NCBI GenBank assembly: GCA_020446425.1
Contig: JAGRES010000024.1
Coordinates: 1-64,000 of the forward strand
DNA length: 64,000 nucleotides
Direction of reading: 5' to 3'
DNA from: Sphingobium sp.
GTDB taxonomy: Bacteria; Pseudomonadota; Alphaproteobacteria; Sphingomonadales; Sphingomonadaceae
Below, piece after piece: positions 1-8,931 of this stretch (its first letter is position 1; each line of letters opens with the position of its first letter). Below the pieces are notes generated by a model. That model was not told the DNA's origin. It saw only the letters and a list, made by a program, of their open reading frames with translations, and made no database searches. Position numbers and translations under genes: made by a program.

Positions 1-3
1 CTC

Positions 4-34
4 GACCTCCCATAGCTTATCCTGTTGGGAGGTC
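4..34. terminator. Hairpin at left edge, possible terminator of an upstream gene
   Basis: Arms GACCTCCC (4-11) and GGGAGGTC (27-34) are perfectly complementary around a 15-base loop. No T run follows on either strand, so an intrinsic terminator is only one reading; it could also be an RNA structure in the leader of the MOSC gene. The gene to the left is outside the window. Confidence 0.35.
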
Positions 35-59
35 GGGTGGGGGAGAGGGCCGGTGCCGC

Positions 60-77
60 GTTCCACGCACGTGGAAC
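60..77. promoter_or_regulatory. 18-bp palindrome upstream of the MOSC gene, candidate operator
   Basis: GTTCCACGCACGTGGAAC has perfect 8-base arms around CA and ends 19 bases before the chosen GTG start. Compactness and symmetry suit a dimeric regulator site. No regulator gene is adjacent, so its identity is unknown. Confidence 0.4.
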
Positions 78-96
78 AATCATAGGTGGTTCAAAG

Positions 97-897
97 GTGA
101 AGATCAGCGCGCTTTATATCTACCCGGTGAAAAGCCTGGGGCCGATTGCAATGTCCTCGGTTGCCGTTGAGCAGCGCGGTTTGAAGGGGGACCGCCGCTG
201 GCTGATCGTCGATGATGCCAATCGCTTCGTTACCCGGCGGGAAATTCCGGCGCTAGCGGCTGTTCGTATGCACCATGAGGGCGAAGGCGGATATAGGCTT
301 ACCGGCGCAGCCGGTACGGCATTGCTGGAGTCGGAAATGGCGTCCGATGCCGTGGCGCCTGTTCAGATATGGCGGGATATAGTGGATGCCGTGATTGCCG
401 AAAATGAGGCGAGCCGCCTGCTCTCAGACATAGCAGGAAGGACGTTGCGCCTCGCCTATATGCCGGATGATACCAGGCGGCGCGTCGATCCCGATTTCGC
501 CCAGCCGCAGGATATTGTGAGTTTTGCTGACGGCTATCCGATATTGGTGACAAGCGAAGCGTCGCTGGCGGCGCTCAATGCCGTGCTCGAAAATCCGGTG
601 GAGATGATGCGTTTTCGCCCCAATATCGTTTTAGCCGGCGATATGGATGCATGGTCGGAAAATGATTGGCCGTTGGTACGGGCGGGTGATGTCAGGCTGC
701 GTCTCGTCAAGCCCTGCTCGCGCTGCATTGTCATCACCCAGCAGCCCGAGACAGGCGCGAGCGAGGAAGGCAATGCCGTGCCCATGGCGCTGCGTAAGCT
801 CGGCAAATTCAACAAGGAAGGCGCGCTGTTCGGAATGAACGCCATCGCGCAAGATTCTGTGCGAATTGCAGTGGGAGATATGGTTGCAGTAATGTGA
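97..897 (+). CDS. MOSC domain protein (mARC/YcbX-like)
   Basis: The 266-residue product begins with a MOSC N-terminal beta-barrel region (ISALYIYPVKSL, then LKGDRRWLIVDD) followed by the MOSC domain. In this family the MOSC domain binds molybdenum cofactor or serves in sulfur-carrier chemistry. The motif VKPCSRCIVI near residue 210 carries the cysteine expected to ligate molybdenum in YcbX/mARC proteins. There is no ferredoxin domain at the C-terminus, unlike YcbX, so a separate electron donor would be needed. The GTG at 97 is chosen because family homology begins there and AGGTGG lies 8 bases upstream. A TTG at 25 would add 24 unlikely residues and run through the palindrome. The substrate is unknown. 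The modABC operon 55 kb away indicates the organism imports molybdate. Confidence 0.85.
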   Translation: MKISALYIYPVKSLGPIAMSSVAVEQRGLKGDRRWLIVDDANRFVTRREIPALAAVRMHHEGEGGYRLTGAAGTALLESEMASDAVAPVQIWRDIVDAVIAENEASRLLSDIAGRTLRLAYMPDDTRRRVDPDFAQPQDIVSFADGYPILVTSEASLAALNAVLENPVEMMRFRPNIVLAGDMDAWSENDWPLVRAGDVRLRLVKPCSRCIVITQQPETGASEEGNAVPMALRKLGKFNKEGALFGMNAIAQDSVRIAVGDMVAVM

Positions 898-910
898 TGC
901 CAGCGGCAGT

Positions 911-1015
911 TAGAGCATCGTGTCAAAAAGTGGGAACCTGTTTTGGGCAAAAAGCGATGCGACAACAACGGCATAGAGCGCGCGACCCGCGACAGATATA
1001 ACGCAGCGCGCTCTA
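911..1015. repeat. REP-like double-hairpin intergenic element
   Basis: Two nested structures fill the gap between two convergent genes. GCATCG (915-920) pairs with CGATGC (955-960) around the run AAAAAGTGGGAACC. Downstream, AGAGCGCGC (975-983) pairs with GCGCGCTCT (1006-1014). Similar 'GCATCG...AAAAGTGGGAACC' palindromes are common between genes in Alphaproteobacteria. The second hairpin includes the stop codon of the leftward gene. It may act as a two-way terminator. Only one copy was noticed in this window. Confidence 0.5.
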
Positions 1016-1396
1016 GCTGCAGGTTTCCGGCTGCTCGATTCCGGCGGCATCTACGAGCGCAATCCCACCGATGAGGCCCAGGCTCATGATCGCACAAAAG
1101 CCCGCCATGATCAGATTGATTTTCCGCCTCCATCTCCATGAATGATAGGCTAGGGCAACCAGGAATGGCGGCAGCAACAAGAGGGCGACCGCCGCTGCGA
1201 ACCCTTTCTGGCAACTGGATGACAATGCCATCATCGGGTCAGAGGTGTAATCCTGATATGTCGATAGGCACAAGAGGATCACGAGCACACTAAATATGCT
1301 CCAGAGTGCGAGACAGGTATATCCGACGATTACCGGCACATTCCGTATATAGGCGGGTGACCGGTATTGACTGCCTGGCTCACCCTCTTCCGGCAT
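1013..1396 (-). CDS. Small multi-span membrane protein, unknown function
   Basis: The 127-residue product has three hydrophobic segments (about residues 20-44, 66-84 and 92-112). A basic WRWRRK patch sits between the second and third, and the C-terminus ends in PETCS. I do not recognise the family. It is the last gene of the leftward fabI-aroC run, starting 4 bases after the aroC stop. The GGATAA that includes the aroC stop could serve as ribosome site. A GTG at 1417, overlapping aroC by 17 bases, is an alternative start. Its stop lies inside the REP-like hairpin. Probably an inner-membrane protein expressed with aroC; no function is proposed. Confidence 0.6.
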   Translation of the reverse strand: MPEEGEPGSQYRSPAYIRNVPVIVGYTCLALWSIFSVLVILLCLSTYQDYTSDPMMALSSSCQKGFAAAVALLLLPPFLVALAYHSWRWRRKINLIMAGFCAIMSLGLIGGIALVDAAGIEQPETCS

Positions 1397-1400
1397 CAGC

Positions 1401-2471
1401 TTATCCGCATTGCGCACGGTGGAGCAGCTTCTGATCCGCCAGCACCAGCGCCATCATCGCCTCGACCACAGGGACACCCCTTATACCAACGCAGGGGTCG
1501 TGGCGGCCCTTGGTGATGATCTCGCTCGCTTCGCCTTCTTTCGTCACCGTTTCCACCGGGATCAGGATCGAACTGGTCGGCTTGAACGCGATACGCACAC
1601 GCACCGGCTGGCCGGTTGATATGCCGCCTGCGATTCCACCAGCATGGTTTTCCAGAAATTCTGGCTGGCCATTTTCTCCCGGCCGCATCCGGTCGGCATT
1701 TTCCTCGCCGCGCAGAGCCGCCGCCGCAAAACCTTCACCGATTTCGACGCCCTTGACCGCGTTGATGCTCATCATGGCGCTGGCCAGATCAGCGTCGAGC
1801 TTTGCGTAGAGAGGCGCGCCCCAGCCCGCCGGGACGCCGGTTGCTACGCATTCGATGACCGCGCCCAGTGAGGAGCCATCTTTACGCGCGCCGTCCACCA
1901 ATTCTTCCCAGCGCGCGGCTGCCGCCTTGTCGGGGCAGAAGAATGGGTTGTTGCCGATCTCGGCGGCATCGAAATTGGCTATGTCAATGGCGTCGCCGCC
2001 AATGGCGCTGACATAAGCGAGGATCGACACTTCAGGAATGACAAGCCGCGCCACCGCGCCTGCCGCCACGCGGCTGGCCGTTTCACGCGCGCTGGAGCGC
2101 CCGCCGCCGCGATAATCGCGAAAGCCATATTTGGCGTCATAGGCATAGTCGGCATGGCCGGGGCGATACGCCTTGGCGACGTCGCTATAATCCTTCGAGC
2201 GCTGGTCGACATTTTCGATCATCAGCGAAATCGGCGTGCCGGTGGTTTTACCCTCGAATACGCCCGAGAGAATACGGACCTGATCGGGCTCCTGCCGCTG
2301 CGTTGTGAATTTGGATGTGCCGGGGCGGCGCTTGTCGAGGAAGGGCTGGATATCGGCTTCGGACAGGGCCAATCCCGGCGGGCAGCCGTCCACGACCGCG
2401 CCAATCGCGGGTCCGTGGCTTTCCCCCCAGGTGGAGAAGCGAAAGACGTGGCCGAAGCTGTTATGACTCAT
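1401..2471 (-). CDS. aroC: Chorismate synthase
   Basis: Catalyses the last shikimate-pathway step, 5-enolpyruvylshikimate-3-phosphate to chorismate, using reduced FMN, in the cytoplasm. At 356 residues it is normal length for the bacterial enzyme. The family signatures are present: the N-terminal [11 protein letters not shown] (about residues 14-24), the [10 protein letters not shown] segment, and [14 protein letters not shown] with its conserved arginines. The ATG at 2471 directly abuts the TAA of the upstream acetyltransferase gene, so translation is probably coupled. It lies in a run with yihY-like, fabI and GNAT genes. No frameshift or missing motif was seen. Confidence 0.97.
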   Translation of the reverse strand: MSHNSFGHVFRFSTWGESHGPAIGAVVDGCPPGLALSEADIQPFLDKRRPGTSKFTTQRQEPDQVRILSGVFEGKTTGTPISLMIENVDQRSKDYSDVAKAYRPGHADYAYDAKYGFRDYRGGGRSSARETASRVAAGAVARLVIPEVSILAYVSAIGGDAIDIANFDAAEIGNNPFFCPDKAAAARWEELVDGARKDGSSLGAVIECVATGVPAGWGAPLYAKLDADLASAMMSINAVKGVEIGEGFAAAALRGEENADRMRPGENGQPEFLENHAGGIAGGISTGQPVRVRIAFKPTSSILIPVETVTKEGEASEIITKGRHDPCVGIRGVPVVEAMMALVLADQKLLHRAQCG

Positions 2472-2981
2472 TTAACCCCCGAGACCGGCAAAGCCCGGTG
2501 CATAAACTGCCTTGCCTTCATTCGGCAAGTTCATGGCCTTGCCCAGCAGACACGCCTGAAAGTAAGGACCGGCATAGACACAGGCAAATGGTTTTGCATT
2601 CTCGCGCGTGAATCCGAAGCGGTTATAATAATCGGGGTCGCCGAGGACGAAGACCATCTCCGCTCCCGCCGATACCGCTTTGGCGAGCCCTTGCTTGATC
2701 AGGGCACTGCCGATCCCTTCGCGCTGACGGGTGGGTGATACGGCGACGGGCGCGAGCGCCAGCGCGCGAATGTCTTGGCCATCGCCAGAGACGGTCATCG
2801 TGCTGAACGCGATATGACCGATGATATCGCCGTTATCGAGTGCGACCAGCGAAAGCTCAAGATCGTGGTCGGCGCGCAGGGAATCTATCAGCTCTGCCTC
2901 ATCGTCGCAGGAAAAGGCATGGCGCACCAGACAACGAATATCGTTTTGATCGCGCGGCGTTTCGTCCCTTATCGAGATCAT
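2472..2981 (-). CDS. GNAT family N-acetyltransferase (YhbS-like)
   Basis: The 169-residue protein has the GNAT fold pattern: an N-terminal IRDETPRDQNDIRCLVRHAF strand-helix, LALAPVAVSP, then the acetyl-CoA loop RQREGIGSALI at about residues 86-96. The following VLGDPDYYNRFGF is typical of the YhbS-type subgroup of small acetyltransferases. The acceptor is unknown. It overlaps fabI upstream by 4 bases (ATGA) and abuts aroC downstream, so it is translated as part of that operon. The position between fatty acid and shikimate enzymes does not by itself reveal the substrate. Confidence 0.85.
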   Translation of the reverse strand: MISIRDETPRDQNDIRCLVRHAFSCDDEAELIDSLRADHDLELSLVALDNGDIIGHIAFSTMTVSGDGQDIRALALAPVAVSPTRQREGIGSALIKQGLAKAVSAGAEMVFVLGDPDYYNRFGFTRENAKPFACVYAGPYFQACLLGKAMNLPNEGKAVYAPGFAGLGG

Positions 2982-3784
2982 GTGTCCAGTGCGATGTCGG
3001 GCGCATCCTCGGCCTTCATACCGATGACATTATAACCCGCATCGACATGATGAATCTCTCCGGTGACGCCGCTGGAAAGGTCGGACAGCATATACAGGCC
3101 CGCGCCGCCGACATCGTCGATAGTCACATTGCGGCGCAGCGGCGAATTCAGTTCGTTCCATTTGAGGATGTAACGGAAATCACCGATGCCCGATGCCGCG
3201 AGCGTCTTGATCGGTCCCGCCGAAATGGCGTTGACGCGTATATTTTCCGGCCCCAGGTCCATCGCCAGATATTTGACGCTGGTCTCCAGTGCCGACTTGG
3301 CGACGCCCATGACGTTATAGTGCGGGATGACCTTTTCGGCACCATAATAGGTGAGCGTCAATATGCTGCCGCCCTCGGGCATCATCGCGCGCGCACGCTT
3401 GGTGACGGCGACCAGACTGTAGGCCGAGATGTTCATCGTCATCAGGAAATTGTCGAGGCTGGTGTCGACATATTGCCCGCGCAGTTCGCTCTTGTCGGAA
3501 AAACCGATGGCGTGAACGACGAAGTCGATCGTGCTCCAGCGCTGCTTCAGTTCATCGAACGCAGCGTCCAATGCGTCCATGTTCGACACGTCGCAGGATA
3601 TGAGGAAATCTGAACCCAACTCTGCAGCCAACGGGCGCACGCGCTTTTCCAGTGCCTCGCCCTGATAGGAGAACGCCATCTCCGCGCCCTGGGCATGCAA
3701 TGCCTTGGCGATACCCCAGGCCAAAGACTTGTCATTGGCCAGACCCATGATGAGGCCCTTTTTCCCCGCCATCAAACCCGTCAT
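2978..3784 (-). CDS. fabI: Enoyl-[acyl-carrier-protein] reductase (NADH), FabI
   Basis: Performs the last reduction in each cycle of fatty acid elongation, enoyl-ACP to acyl-ACP, in the cytoplasm. The 268-residue protein is a short-chain dehydrogenase-like enzyme with the FabI nucleotide motif GLANDKSLAWGIA (about 14-26). Its catalytic residues Tyr146, Tyr156 and Lys163 fall at the numbering used for E. coli FabI. FabI is the target of triclosan. Start and stop both overlap neighbours by 4 bases (ATGA), placing it between the YihY-like gene and the GNAT gene in a coupled operon. Confidence 0.96.
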   Translation of the reverse strand: MTGLMAGKKGLIMGLANDKSLAWGIAKALHAQGAEMAFSYQGEALEKRVRPLAAELGSDFLISCDVSNMDALDAAFDELKQRWSTIDFVVHAIGFSDKSELRGQYVDTSLDNFLMTMNISAYSLVAVTKRARAMMPEGGSILTLTYYGAEKVIPHYNVMGVAKSALETSVKYLAMDLGPENIRVNAISAGPIKTLAASGIGDFRYILKWNELNSPLRRNVTIDDVGGAGLYMLSDLSSGVTGEIHHVDAGYNVIGMKAEDAPDIALDT

Positions 3785-4755
3785 GCGTCATCCACCTCTT
3801 CAACTGCCTTCAATTCACCCGCTGAACCGTTGGGAAACTCCGCCAACGCCGCGTTCAGCTCCGCGCCAATTACCACGCCCAGCCCGACGAGAAAGAAAAA
3901 AATAAGGGTAATCATCACGCCGGCCAGGCTGCCATAGGTAAGATCATAGGTTGAAAGATGCGACAATATGACCGGAAGAAGCAACAGGGTTCCATACCAC
4001 CACAGCGCCGTGAAAACGGCTCCGGGCCATTTGGGAAAGGCGCTTGAGCGATATCGGCCAGGCGTCAGCGAGTAGAACAGAGCGTAAAGCGTGATCATTA
4101 CGACGGCCAGCGGCAATAATTTGGTCGCTGTGATGAACGCCATCGCCCGGTCTGCGAATGGCAGGATGCGCGTGAGGAACTGTTCCGCGCCGGTCAGGGC
4201 GATCTGCGCCGAGAGCGCCGACATCGTCAGGATGACACTGGCGATAATCAGCCCCATCGCCCGTAGCCGGTACTCCCAGAAGGGCCGTACGCTTTTCGTG
4301 CCATAGGCGCGGCGCAATATGTCACGGATCGTCTCGATCAGGCTTGCGGTAGTCCACAGGCCCACGATGACGCCGAACCAGACTATGCCGCTGCCGGTGC
4401 GGGAATAGATGACGTCTTCTATTGGAGTGCGCAACACATTGGCGACGCTGGGGGGAACCGCATAGAGAAAGGCGTTTACCGCTGTAATTCCGTCCTGCGT
4501 TCTGCCGAATATGCTGGCGATCGTCGCGGCGACAATGAAAAAGGGGAAAATAGCCAACAGCGAGAGATAGGCCATATTGCCCGCATGGATGAAGCCATCG
4601 CTGTAAACGCCGACGGCTACGCGCTTGGTGACCTCCCAGCTATAGGCGCCGGGGCGGATGTGACCCGATGTATCGCGCCAGGCCAGACGGCGTTTGCGGC
4701 CGGGGACAAGTCTCTTGCGACGGGCTTCCGGGGATTGGGGTGAGCTGTCCTGCAT
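3781..4755 (-). CDS. YihY/BrkB family inner-membrane protein
   Basis: A 324-residue integral membrane protein. It has a basic N-terminus, the conserved GNMAYLSLLAIFPFFIVAATI segment near residue 60, and about six membrane spans, ending in a short acidic tail (VEEVDDA). This matches the YihY/BrkB (old RNase BN) family, whose role is not settled; an RNase activity once assigned to it is no longer accepted. It is the first gene of the leftward run ending in aroC, and its TGA overlaps the fabI ATG. A promoter is expected in the 55 bases between it and the dnaJ-like stop. Confidence 0.9.
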   Translation of the reverse strand: MQDSSPQSPEARRKRLVPGRKRRLAWRDTSGHIRPGAYSWEVTKRVAVGVYSDGFIHAGNMAYLSLLAIFPFFIVAATIASIFGRTQDGITAVNAFLYAVPPSVANVLRTPIEDVIYSRTGSGIVWFGVIVGLWTTASLIETIRDILRRAYGTKSVRPFWEYRLRAMGLIIASVILTMSALSAQIALTGAEQFLTRILPFADRAMAFITATKLLPLAVVMITLYALFYSLTPGRYRSSAFPKWPGAVFTALWWYGTLLLLPVILSHLSTYDLTYGSLAGVMITLIFFFLVGLGVVIGAELNAALAEFPNGSAGELKAVEEVDDA

Positions 4756-4810
4756 CGCCTTTCCGGTTATGCCGGATGTCCGGCCTTAATAAACGGCGTT
4801 ATAAACAGGC

Positions 4811-5770
4811 TTATACGCCCATGGAACCGCGTATGTTGCGGTCGTCGCTCCAACCTGTGACGAAATCCTTCAGCTTCGCGTCGTCGGAGGGAATATCAAT
4901 CATCAGGGTGACAAGCTGATCGCCGCGTTCGCCATTTTTCGCGGTGAAGCCTTTTCCTTTGAGCCGTAATGTCTTGCCGGAGCTGCTGCCTTTCGGAATG
5001 GCGAGCATGACGGGGCCATCGACGGTCGGCACCTTCACCTTGCCGCCGCTTACCGCTTCAACGAGCGTGACCGGCAGGTCGAGCCGGACATTGTCGCCAT
5101 CGCGAACGAAGAAAGCATGGCTGCGCACTTCGATGGTGACAATCGCATCACCTGCGCCGCCGGGGCCCTCCTGCCCCTTGCCGGCCAGGCGCATCTGCGT
5201 GCCATCTTCGACGCCCGCCGGCAGCTTGAGGTCAATTGTCTTGCCGTCCTGCAGGGTGATGCGCTGTGTCGCGCTGGTCGCGGCGTCGATAAAATCGACG
5301 GCCAGCCGGTAGTTTACATTGGCTCCGCGCGGGGCCTGACCGCCGCCTCTGCCGCGCCCGAAGCCGGAGAAGCCGCCGCCGCCAAAACCGGACCCTGCCT
5401 GCCTGCCGCCGCCAAACAGCCCCTCGAATATATCGCTGAAATCGCCGCCGGTGTTGAATTCAAATCCTTCACCACCTGCGCCGCCCGGTCCATATCCGGA
5501 GTAGCTGCGGTTGCCGCCGCCCGTGCCGAAACCGAAGGGGGCGGTGGGATTGCCTTCGCCATCAATTTCGCCCCGGTCGAAGCGCGCCCGTTTGTCCTTG
5601 TCGGACAACAGGTCATAGGCGTTGGTCGCCTGCGAAAAACGTTCGGCGGCCTGTGGATTGTCTTTGTTGCGGTCCGGATGCAATTCCTTGGCAAGCTTGC
5701 GATAGGCGGATTTGATCTCGCTATCGCTCGCGCTGCGTTTCACACCCAATATGCTGTACGGATCGGCCAT
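4811..5770 (-). CDS. CbpA-type DnaJ co-chaperone
   Basis: The 319-residue protein has an N-terminal J domain with the DnaK-stimulating HPD at residues 31-33. A long Gly/Phe-rich stretch (about 70-160, with repeated GGGG and GFGG) follows. Two C-terminal substrate-binding beta domains complete it (VNYRLAVDFIDAA onward). The CxxCxGxG zinc fingers of canonical DnaJ are absent, which marks a class II CbpA-like protein. It should recruit DnaK to a subset of clients. The ATG at 5770 is chosen because the J domain begins immediately (MADPYSILGV). It is monocistronic and divergent from pdxH. Confidence 0.93.
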   Translation of the reverse strand: MADPYSILGVKRSASDSEIKSAYRKLAKELHPDRNKDNPQAAERFSQATNAYDLLSDKDKRARFDRGEIDGEGNPTAPFGFGTGGGNRSYSGYGPGGAGGEGFEFNTGGDFSDIFEGLFGGGRQAGSGFGGGGFSGFGRGRGGGQAPRGANVNYRLAVDFIDAATSATQRITLQDGKTIDLKLPAGVEDGTQMRLAGKGQEGPGGAGDAIVTIEVRSHAFFVRDGDNVRLDLPVTLVEAVSGGKVKVPTVDGPVMLAIPKGSSSGKTLRLKGKGFTAKNGERGDQLVTLMIDIPSDDAKLKDFVTGWSDDRNIRGSMGV

Positions 5771-5903
5771 TCTGTCTCTGAATAATCTGAAAATCTTGAT
5801 TTGTCTCATATCATGTGGCGCACCAAGCGGCATGCTTCAAGAAGAAGCTGCAGCGAAATCTATGCGCCTCGACAGCGTTCATCAGACAAAGTAGGGATAA
5901 TTG

Positions 5904-6485
5904 ATGACCGACGATCCTTTTGCCCTGTTTAACGAGTGGTATTCAGAGGCACGCGAGACGGAAATTAACGACAGCAATGCGATGGCGCTGGCGACAGCCG
6001 ATGCGCGCGGCCGTCCTTCGGTGCGCATGGTGCTTTTGAAGGGGCATGGGCCGGATGGGTTTGTCTTCTATACCAATTTCGAGGGCCGCAAGGCGGGCGA
6101 GCTGCTCGAAAATCCGCATGCCGCGCTGCTGTTCCACTGGAAGTCGCTGCGCCGTCAGATCCGGATAGAAGGCAGCGCGTCACGGGTCGATGACGCCACG
6201 GCAGATGCCTATTTCGCGACGCGCGGCCGTGACAGCCAGCTGGGTGCATGGGCGTCGGACCAGTCCCGCCCATTGGCGTCGCGCGATGTTTTCATGGCGC
6301 GCTATGAGGACGTGAAACAGCGTTTCGAAGGGCAAGATGTTGCCCGCCCCCCGCATTGGTCGGGTTTCCGGCTTGTGCCGGAATGCATCGAATTCTGGCA
6401 GGACCGTGAACACCGCTTGCACGAACGCTGGTTATTCCGGCCCGACGGTGCGGGAGGATGGACCAGGGAAATGCTCTATCCATGA
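5904..6485 (+). CDS. pdxH: Pyridoxamine/pyridoxine 5'-phosphate oxidase
   Basis: Oxidises pyridoxine or pyridoxamine 5'-phosphate to pyridoxal 5'-phosphate with FMN and oxygen; this is the last step of vitamin B6 synthesis and salvage. The 193-residue protein carries the family hallmarks: the FMN-binding [11 protein letters not shown] and [15 protein letters not shown] segments (about residues 34-73), [14 protein letters not shown], and the C-terminal signature [16 protein letters not shown]. The ATG at 5904 has GTAGGGA upstream; the preceding TTG is a poorer choice. Its TGA overlaps the next ATG (ATGA), coupling it to the cation efflux gene. Several PLP enzymes (aspC, ilvE, pabC-like) lie further on. 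Confidence 0.96.
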   Translation: MTDDPFALFNEWYSEARETEINDSNAMALATADARGRPSVRMVLLKGHGPDGFVFYTNFEGRKAGELLENPHAALLFHWKSLRRQIRIEGSASRVDDATADAYFATRGRDSQLGAWASDQSRPLASRDVFMARYEDVKQRFEGQDVARPPHWSGFRLVPECIEFWQDREHRLHERWLFRPDGAGGWTREMLYP

Positions 6486-7462
6486 GCGCTTCACATCTGA
6501 CCCTGGAGCAACGCGGGCGTTTGACCCAGCGCGCGGCGCTCGCAAGCGTAGCCGTTGCCGCGATCTTGCTGGCGATGAAGGCTGTTGCATTATGGCGCAC
6601 CGGTTCCGTGGCGGTGCTGGGATCGCTTGCCGATACCAGCCTTGATCTGGTCGCCAGTCTGGTGACGTTAATGGGTGTGCGGCTGGCCGCGATGCCCGCC
6701 GATCATGACCATCGTTTCGGCCATGGCAAGGCGGAGGCGCTGGCCGCATTGTTTCAGGTTACTCTTATTACAATGGCGGCCATCGGGCTGGCATGGGAAT
6801 CGGTGCATCGCATGCTGGTTGGTGTGCACGAAACCGCAGCGCCCGAAACGGGCATAGCCGTGTCTGTGGTGGCGATAATCCTCAGCTTCTTTCTGGTGGT
6901 TTACCAGAAAAGGGTAATTGCCAGGACCGGATCGCTCGCCATCGGGACCGATAACCTGCATTATCAGTCGGACTTTTTCCTGAACCTGTCGGTCATCGTG
7001 GCGCTGGTGCTCGATCAATATCTCGGCATCAGCGGGGCCGATCCCATATTTGGCGTTGGTATCGCACTGTGGCTGGCGTGGAATGCCTGGCAGTCTGCCT
7101 CTCAGGCCGTTGACGACCTGATGGACAAGGAATGGTCGCTTGAGGAACGTCAGCATTTTCTCAATGTCGCATCCCGCCATCCCCAGTTGAAGGGGATTCA
7201 CGATATGCGCACGCGCAGCAGTGGTGCGCATCGTTTCGTGCAATTTCACGCGTCGGTCGATCCCGATATGACCGTGCTGCAGGCGCACAGGGTGATGGAT
7301 GAGATCGAGGCTGCGCTGAGAAAGGAGTTTCCCGGCGTAGATGTGTTGATACACCCCGATCCCGAAGGGCATGTCGAAGGCGGTGGCGATCCACTGCGGG
7401 GCATGGATGCCCAGGACCTTCTGGAAGAAGAAAGCAGTGAAGCTTCAGCCGTAGGGAAATAG
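6482..7462 (+). CDS. Cation diffusion facilitator (FieF/CzcD family)
   Basis: A 326-residue inner-membrane metal/proton antiporter with six predicted spans and a cytosolic C-terminal domain. The transmembrane metal site is visible as [10 protein letters not shown] in the second span and the [12 protein letters not shown] loop with its histidines. The C-terminal CDF dimerisation domain runs from about residue 215 ([16 protein letters not shown]) and includes [10 protein letters not shown]. FieF-like members export ferrous iron or zinc; which metal is used here cannot be read from sequence alone. It is translationally coupled to pdxH by ATGA and its last 18 bases overlap the 3' end of the convergent hydrolase gene. 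Confidence 0.93.
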   Translation: MSASHLTLEQRGRLTQRAALASVAVAAILLAMKAVALWRTGSVAVLGSLADTSLDLVASLVTLMGVRLAAMPADHDHRFGHGKAEALAALFQVTLITMAAIGLAWESVHRMLVGVHETAAPETGIAVSVVAIILSFFLVVYQKRVIARTGSLAIGTDNLHYQSDFFLNLSVIVALVLDQYLGISGADPIFGVGIALWLAWNAWQSASQAVDDLMDKEWSLEERQHFLNVASRHPQLKGIHDMRTRSSGAHRFVQFHASVDPDMTVLQAHRVMDEIEAALRKEFPGVDVLIHPDPEGHVEGGGDPLRGMDAQDLLEEESSEASAVGK

Positions 7463-8575
7463 TTCGATCAGGTGCGCCAATGCGGCGCGCAGCGGGATCT
7501 TTTCCTCCTGCGTCGATATGCCCATGCGCAGAACCACGAGTCTTTGCGCTGGCGATATCAGTAGATATTGGCCGTGATGGCCGACCGCGGCATAGAGCCT
7601 GCTCGATGCGCGTCCCGGGAATAACGGGTTTTCCGCCCCTTCGCGATTGAGCCACAGATGACCACCATAAGCCGGATTGCGCTTGCTGGGGCTGGTCATG
7701 AACGCGACCCAGCGGGCCGATAGGAGCTGATGGCCGTTCACGCGCCCCTGATTACGTAACAGCTCGCCGAAGCGGGTATAATCGCGTGCCGTCATGTGCA
7801 TCATTGCGCCGCCGATCATCGTGCCGCGTGGGTCAAATTCAGGCGTCAGGCTGGAAAGGCCGGAGGGAGCCATCAGCCGTCCACGCACGAATTCCATCAT
7901 CGCATCGCGCCGCAGGTCGGGATTATTGCTGTCTGTCAGCATGCGCGTCATCAGGTCGCACAGGATCATGGTATCGCCGGTGGAATAGACGAACAGGCTG
8001 CCCGGTGGATGCGCGACCGGCTTGGCTTCTGCATAGGCCGCCATGTCCTGTGCGCCATCGGTGAAGAGCATGCGCACGGCGTCGCTCTTGTAGAGAGGGT
8101 CAACATCTTCGCGGTGGTCGAGGCCCGATGTCATTTGCAGAAGGTTGCGCAGCGTGATTGCGCCCCGCGGATCTCCCGGCTGGCTCCATGCGTCGACCGG
8201 AACCGGCATGTCGAGCGCGAGACGTCCGTCGGATACCATCAGGCCGATCAGGGCCGCTGTCACCGTTTTTCCGAGCGATCGCGACAGCAGCCTGGTTTTG
8301 GGGCCGATGCCGTCGCCATAGCGTTCCGCGACGATCTTGCCATCACGCATGACGATCAGGGCCTGAGTGTCCCCGACATTTTCTTCATCGAATATGGGGT
8401 CGATGGCTCCCGCCAGCATTGCCCTGTCGATATTCGCCGTCTTTTCCAGCACCTGGTAATTGGCGCTGCCACCCGATTGCGCGACGCTGCGTGATAATGA
8501 CGGCCATAGCATCAGGGATGCCGCCAGCACGGCACTTGCACCCCAGATGGTTTTGCTGTTGATGAACCCCTTCAT
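7445..8575 (-). CDS. Exported serine hydrolase, beta-lactamase/class C fold
   Basis: A 376-residue protein of the penicillin-binding/AmpC-like serine hydrolase family (COG1680). An N-terminal signal-like segment (about residues 7-30) suggests export. The active-site motifs are present: SLGK at residues 100-103, YST at 197-199, and GHHG near the C-terminus in the KTG/HxG position. It might hydrolyse an ester, amide or D-amino-acid peptide; there is no sign that it is a true resistance beta-lactamase. The ATG at 8575 is preferred over a GTG at 8602 because it gives a clean signal peptide. It is divergent from the small cysteine-bearing gene at 8614. Confidence 0.85.
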   Translation of the reverse strand: MKGFINSKTIWGASAVLAASLMLWPSLSRSVAQSGGSANYQVLEKTANIDRAMLAGAIDPIFDEENVGDTQALIVMRDGKIVAERYGDGIGPKTRLLSRSLGKTVTAALIGLMVSDGRLALDMPVPVDAWSQPGDPRGAITLRNLLQMTSGLDHREDVDPLYKSDAVRMLFTDGAQDMAAYAEAKPVAHPPGSLFVYSTGDTMILCDLMTRMLTDSNNPDLRRDAMMEFVRGRLMAPSGLSSLTPEFDPRGTMIGGAMMHMTARDYTRFGELLRNQGRVNGHQLLSARWVAFMTSPSKRNPAYGGHLWLNREGAENPLFPGRASSRLYAAVGHHGQYLLISPAQRLVVLRMGISTQEEKIPLRAALAHLIELFPYG

Positions 8576-8613
8576 GGCCGGGCATGTAGCACGGAATAGC
8601 ACAAAGGGCAGTC

Positions 8614-8931
8614 ATGGATCGCGTCGCGATAGCAAAATGGGGTGGAATATTCGTGCTGGCCGCCGCCATCGTAGTGATCATATGGCAATGGCCGCATTGG
8701 CGCGCGTCAGCCGCCGCAGGCTCAGCTTATGCGGCGCGTATCACCTGTTCCTGCCGCTATGTCGAAGGGCGCAGCGCCGAAAGCTGCGCGCGCGATATAG
8801 CTGACGACGCTTCGCTGGTATCCATCGTCGAAAGCCCCGAGGAGAGAGCAATTACGGGTAGCGTGCCCTTGCTGGGCCGCGCGACCGCGCAGTTCAAACC
8901 TGGCTATGGATGCCTGATGCAACAGGATTGA
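8614..8931 (+). CDS. Small membrane-anchored protein with four cysteines, unknown
   Basis: The 105-residue product has one N-terminal membrane span (about residues 10-26) with the rest probably periplasmic. Four cysteines, TCSC then ESC and GYGC near the C-terminus, suggest disulfides or a cofactor site. I do not recognise the family. AAAGGG lies upstream of the ATG. The gene starts 38 bases from the divergent serine hydrolase start, so they may share control. Its last 38 bases overlap the 3' end of mnmA on the opposite strand. Confidence 0.65.
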   Translation: MDRVAIAKWGGIFVLAAAIVVIIWQWPHWRASAAAGSAYAARITCSCRYVEGRSAESCARDIADDASLVSIVESPEERAITGSVPLLGRATAQFKPGYGCLMQQD

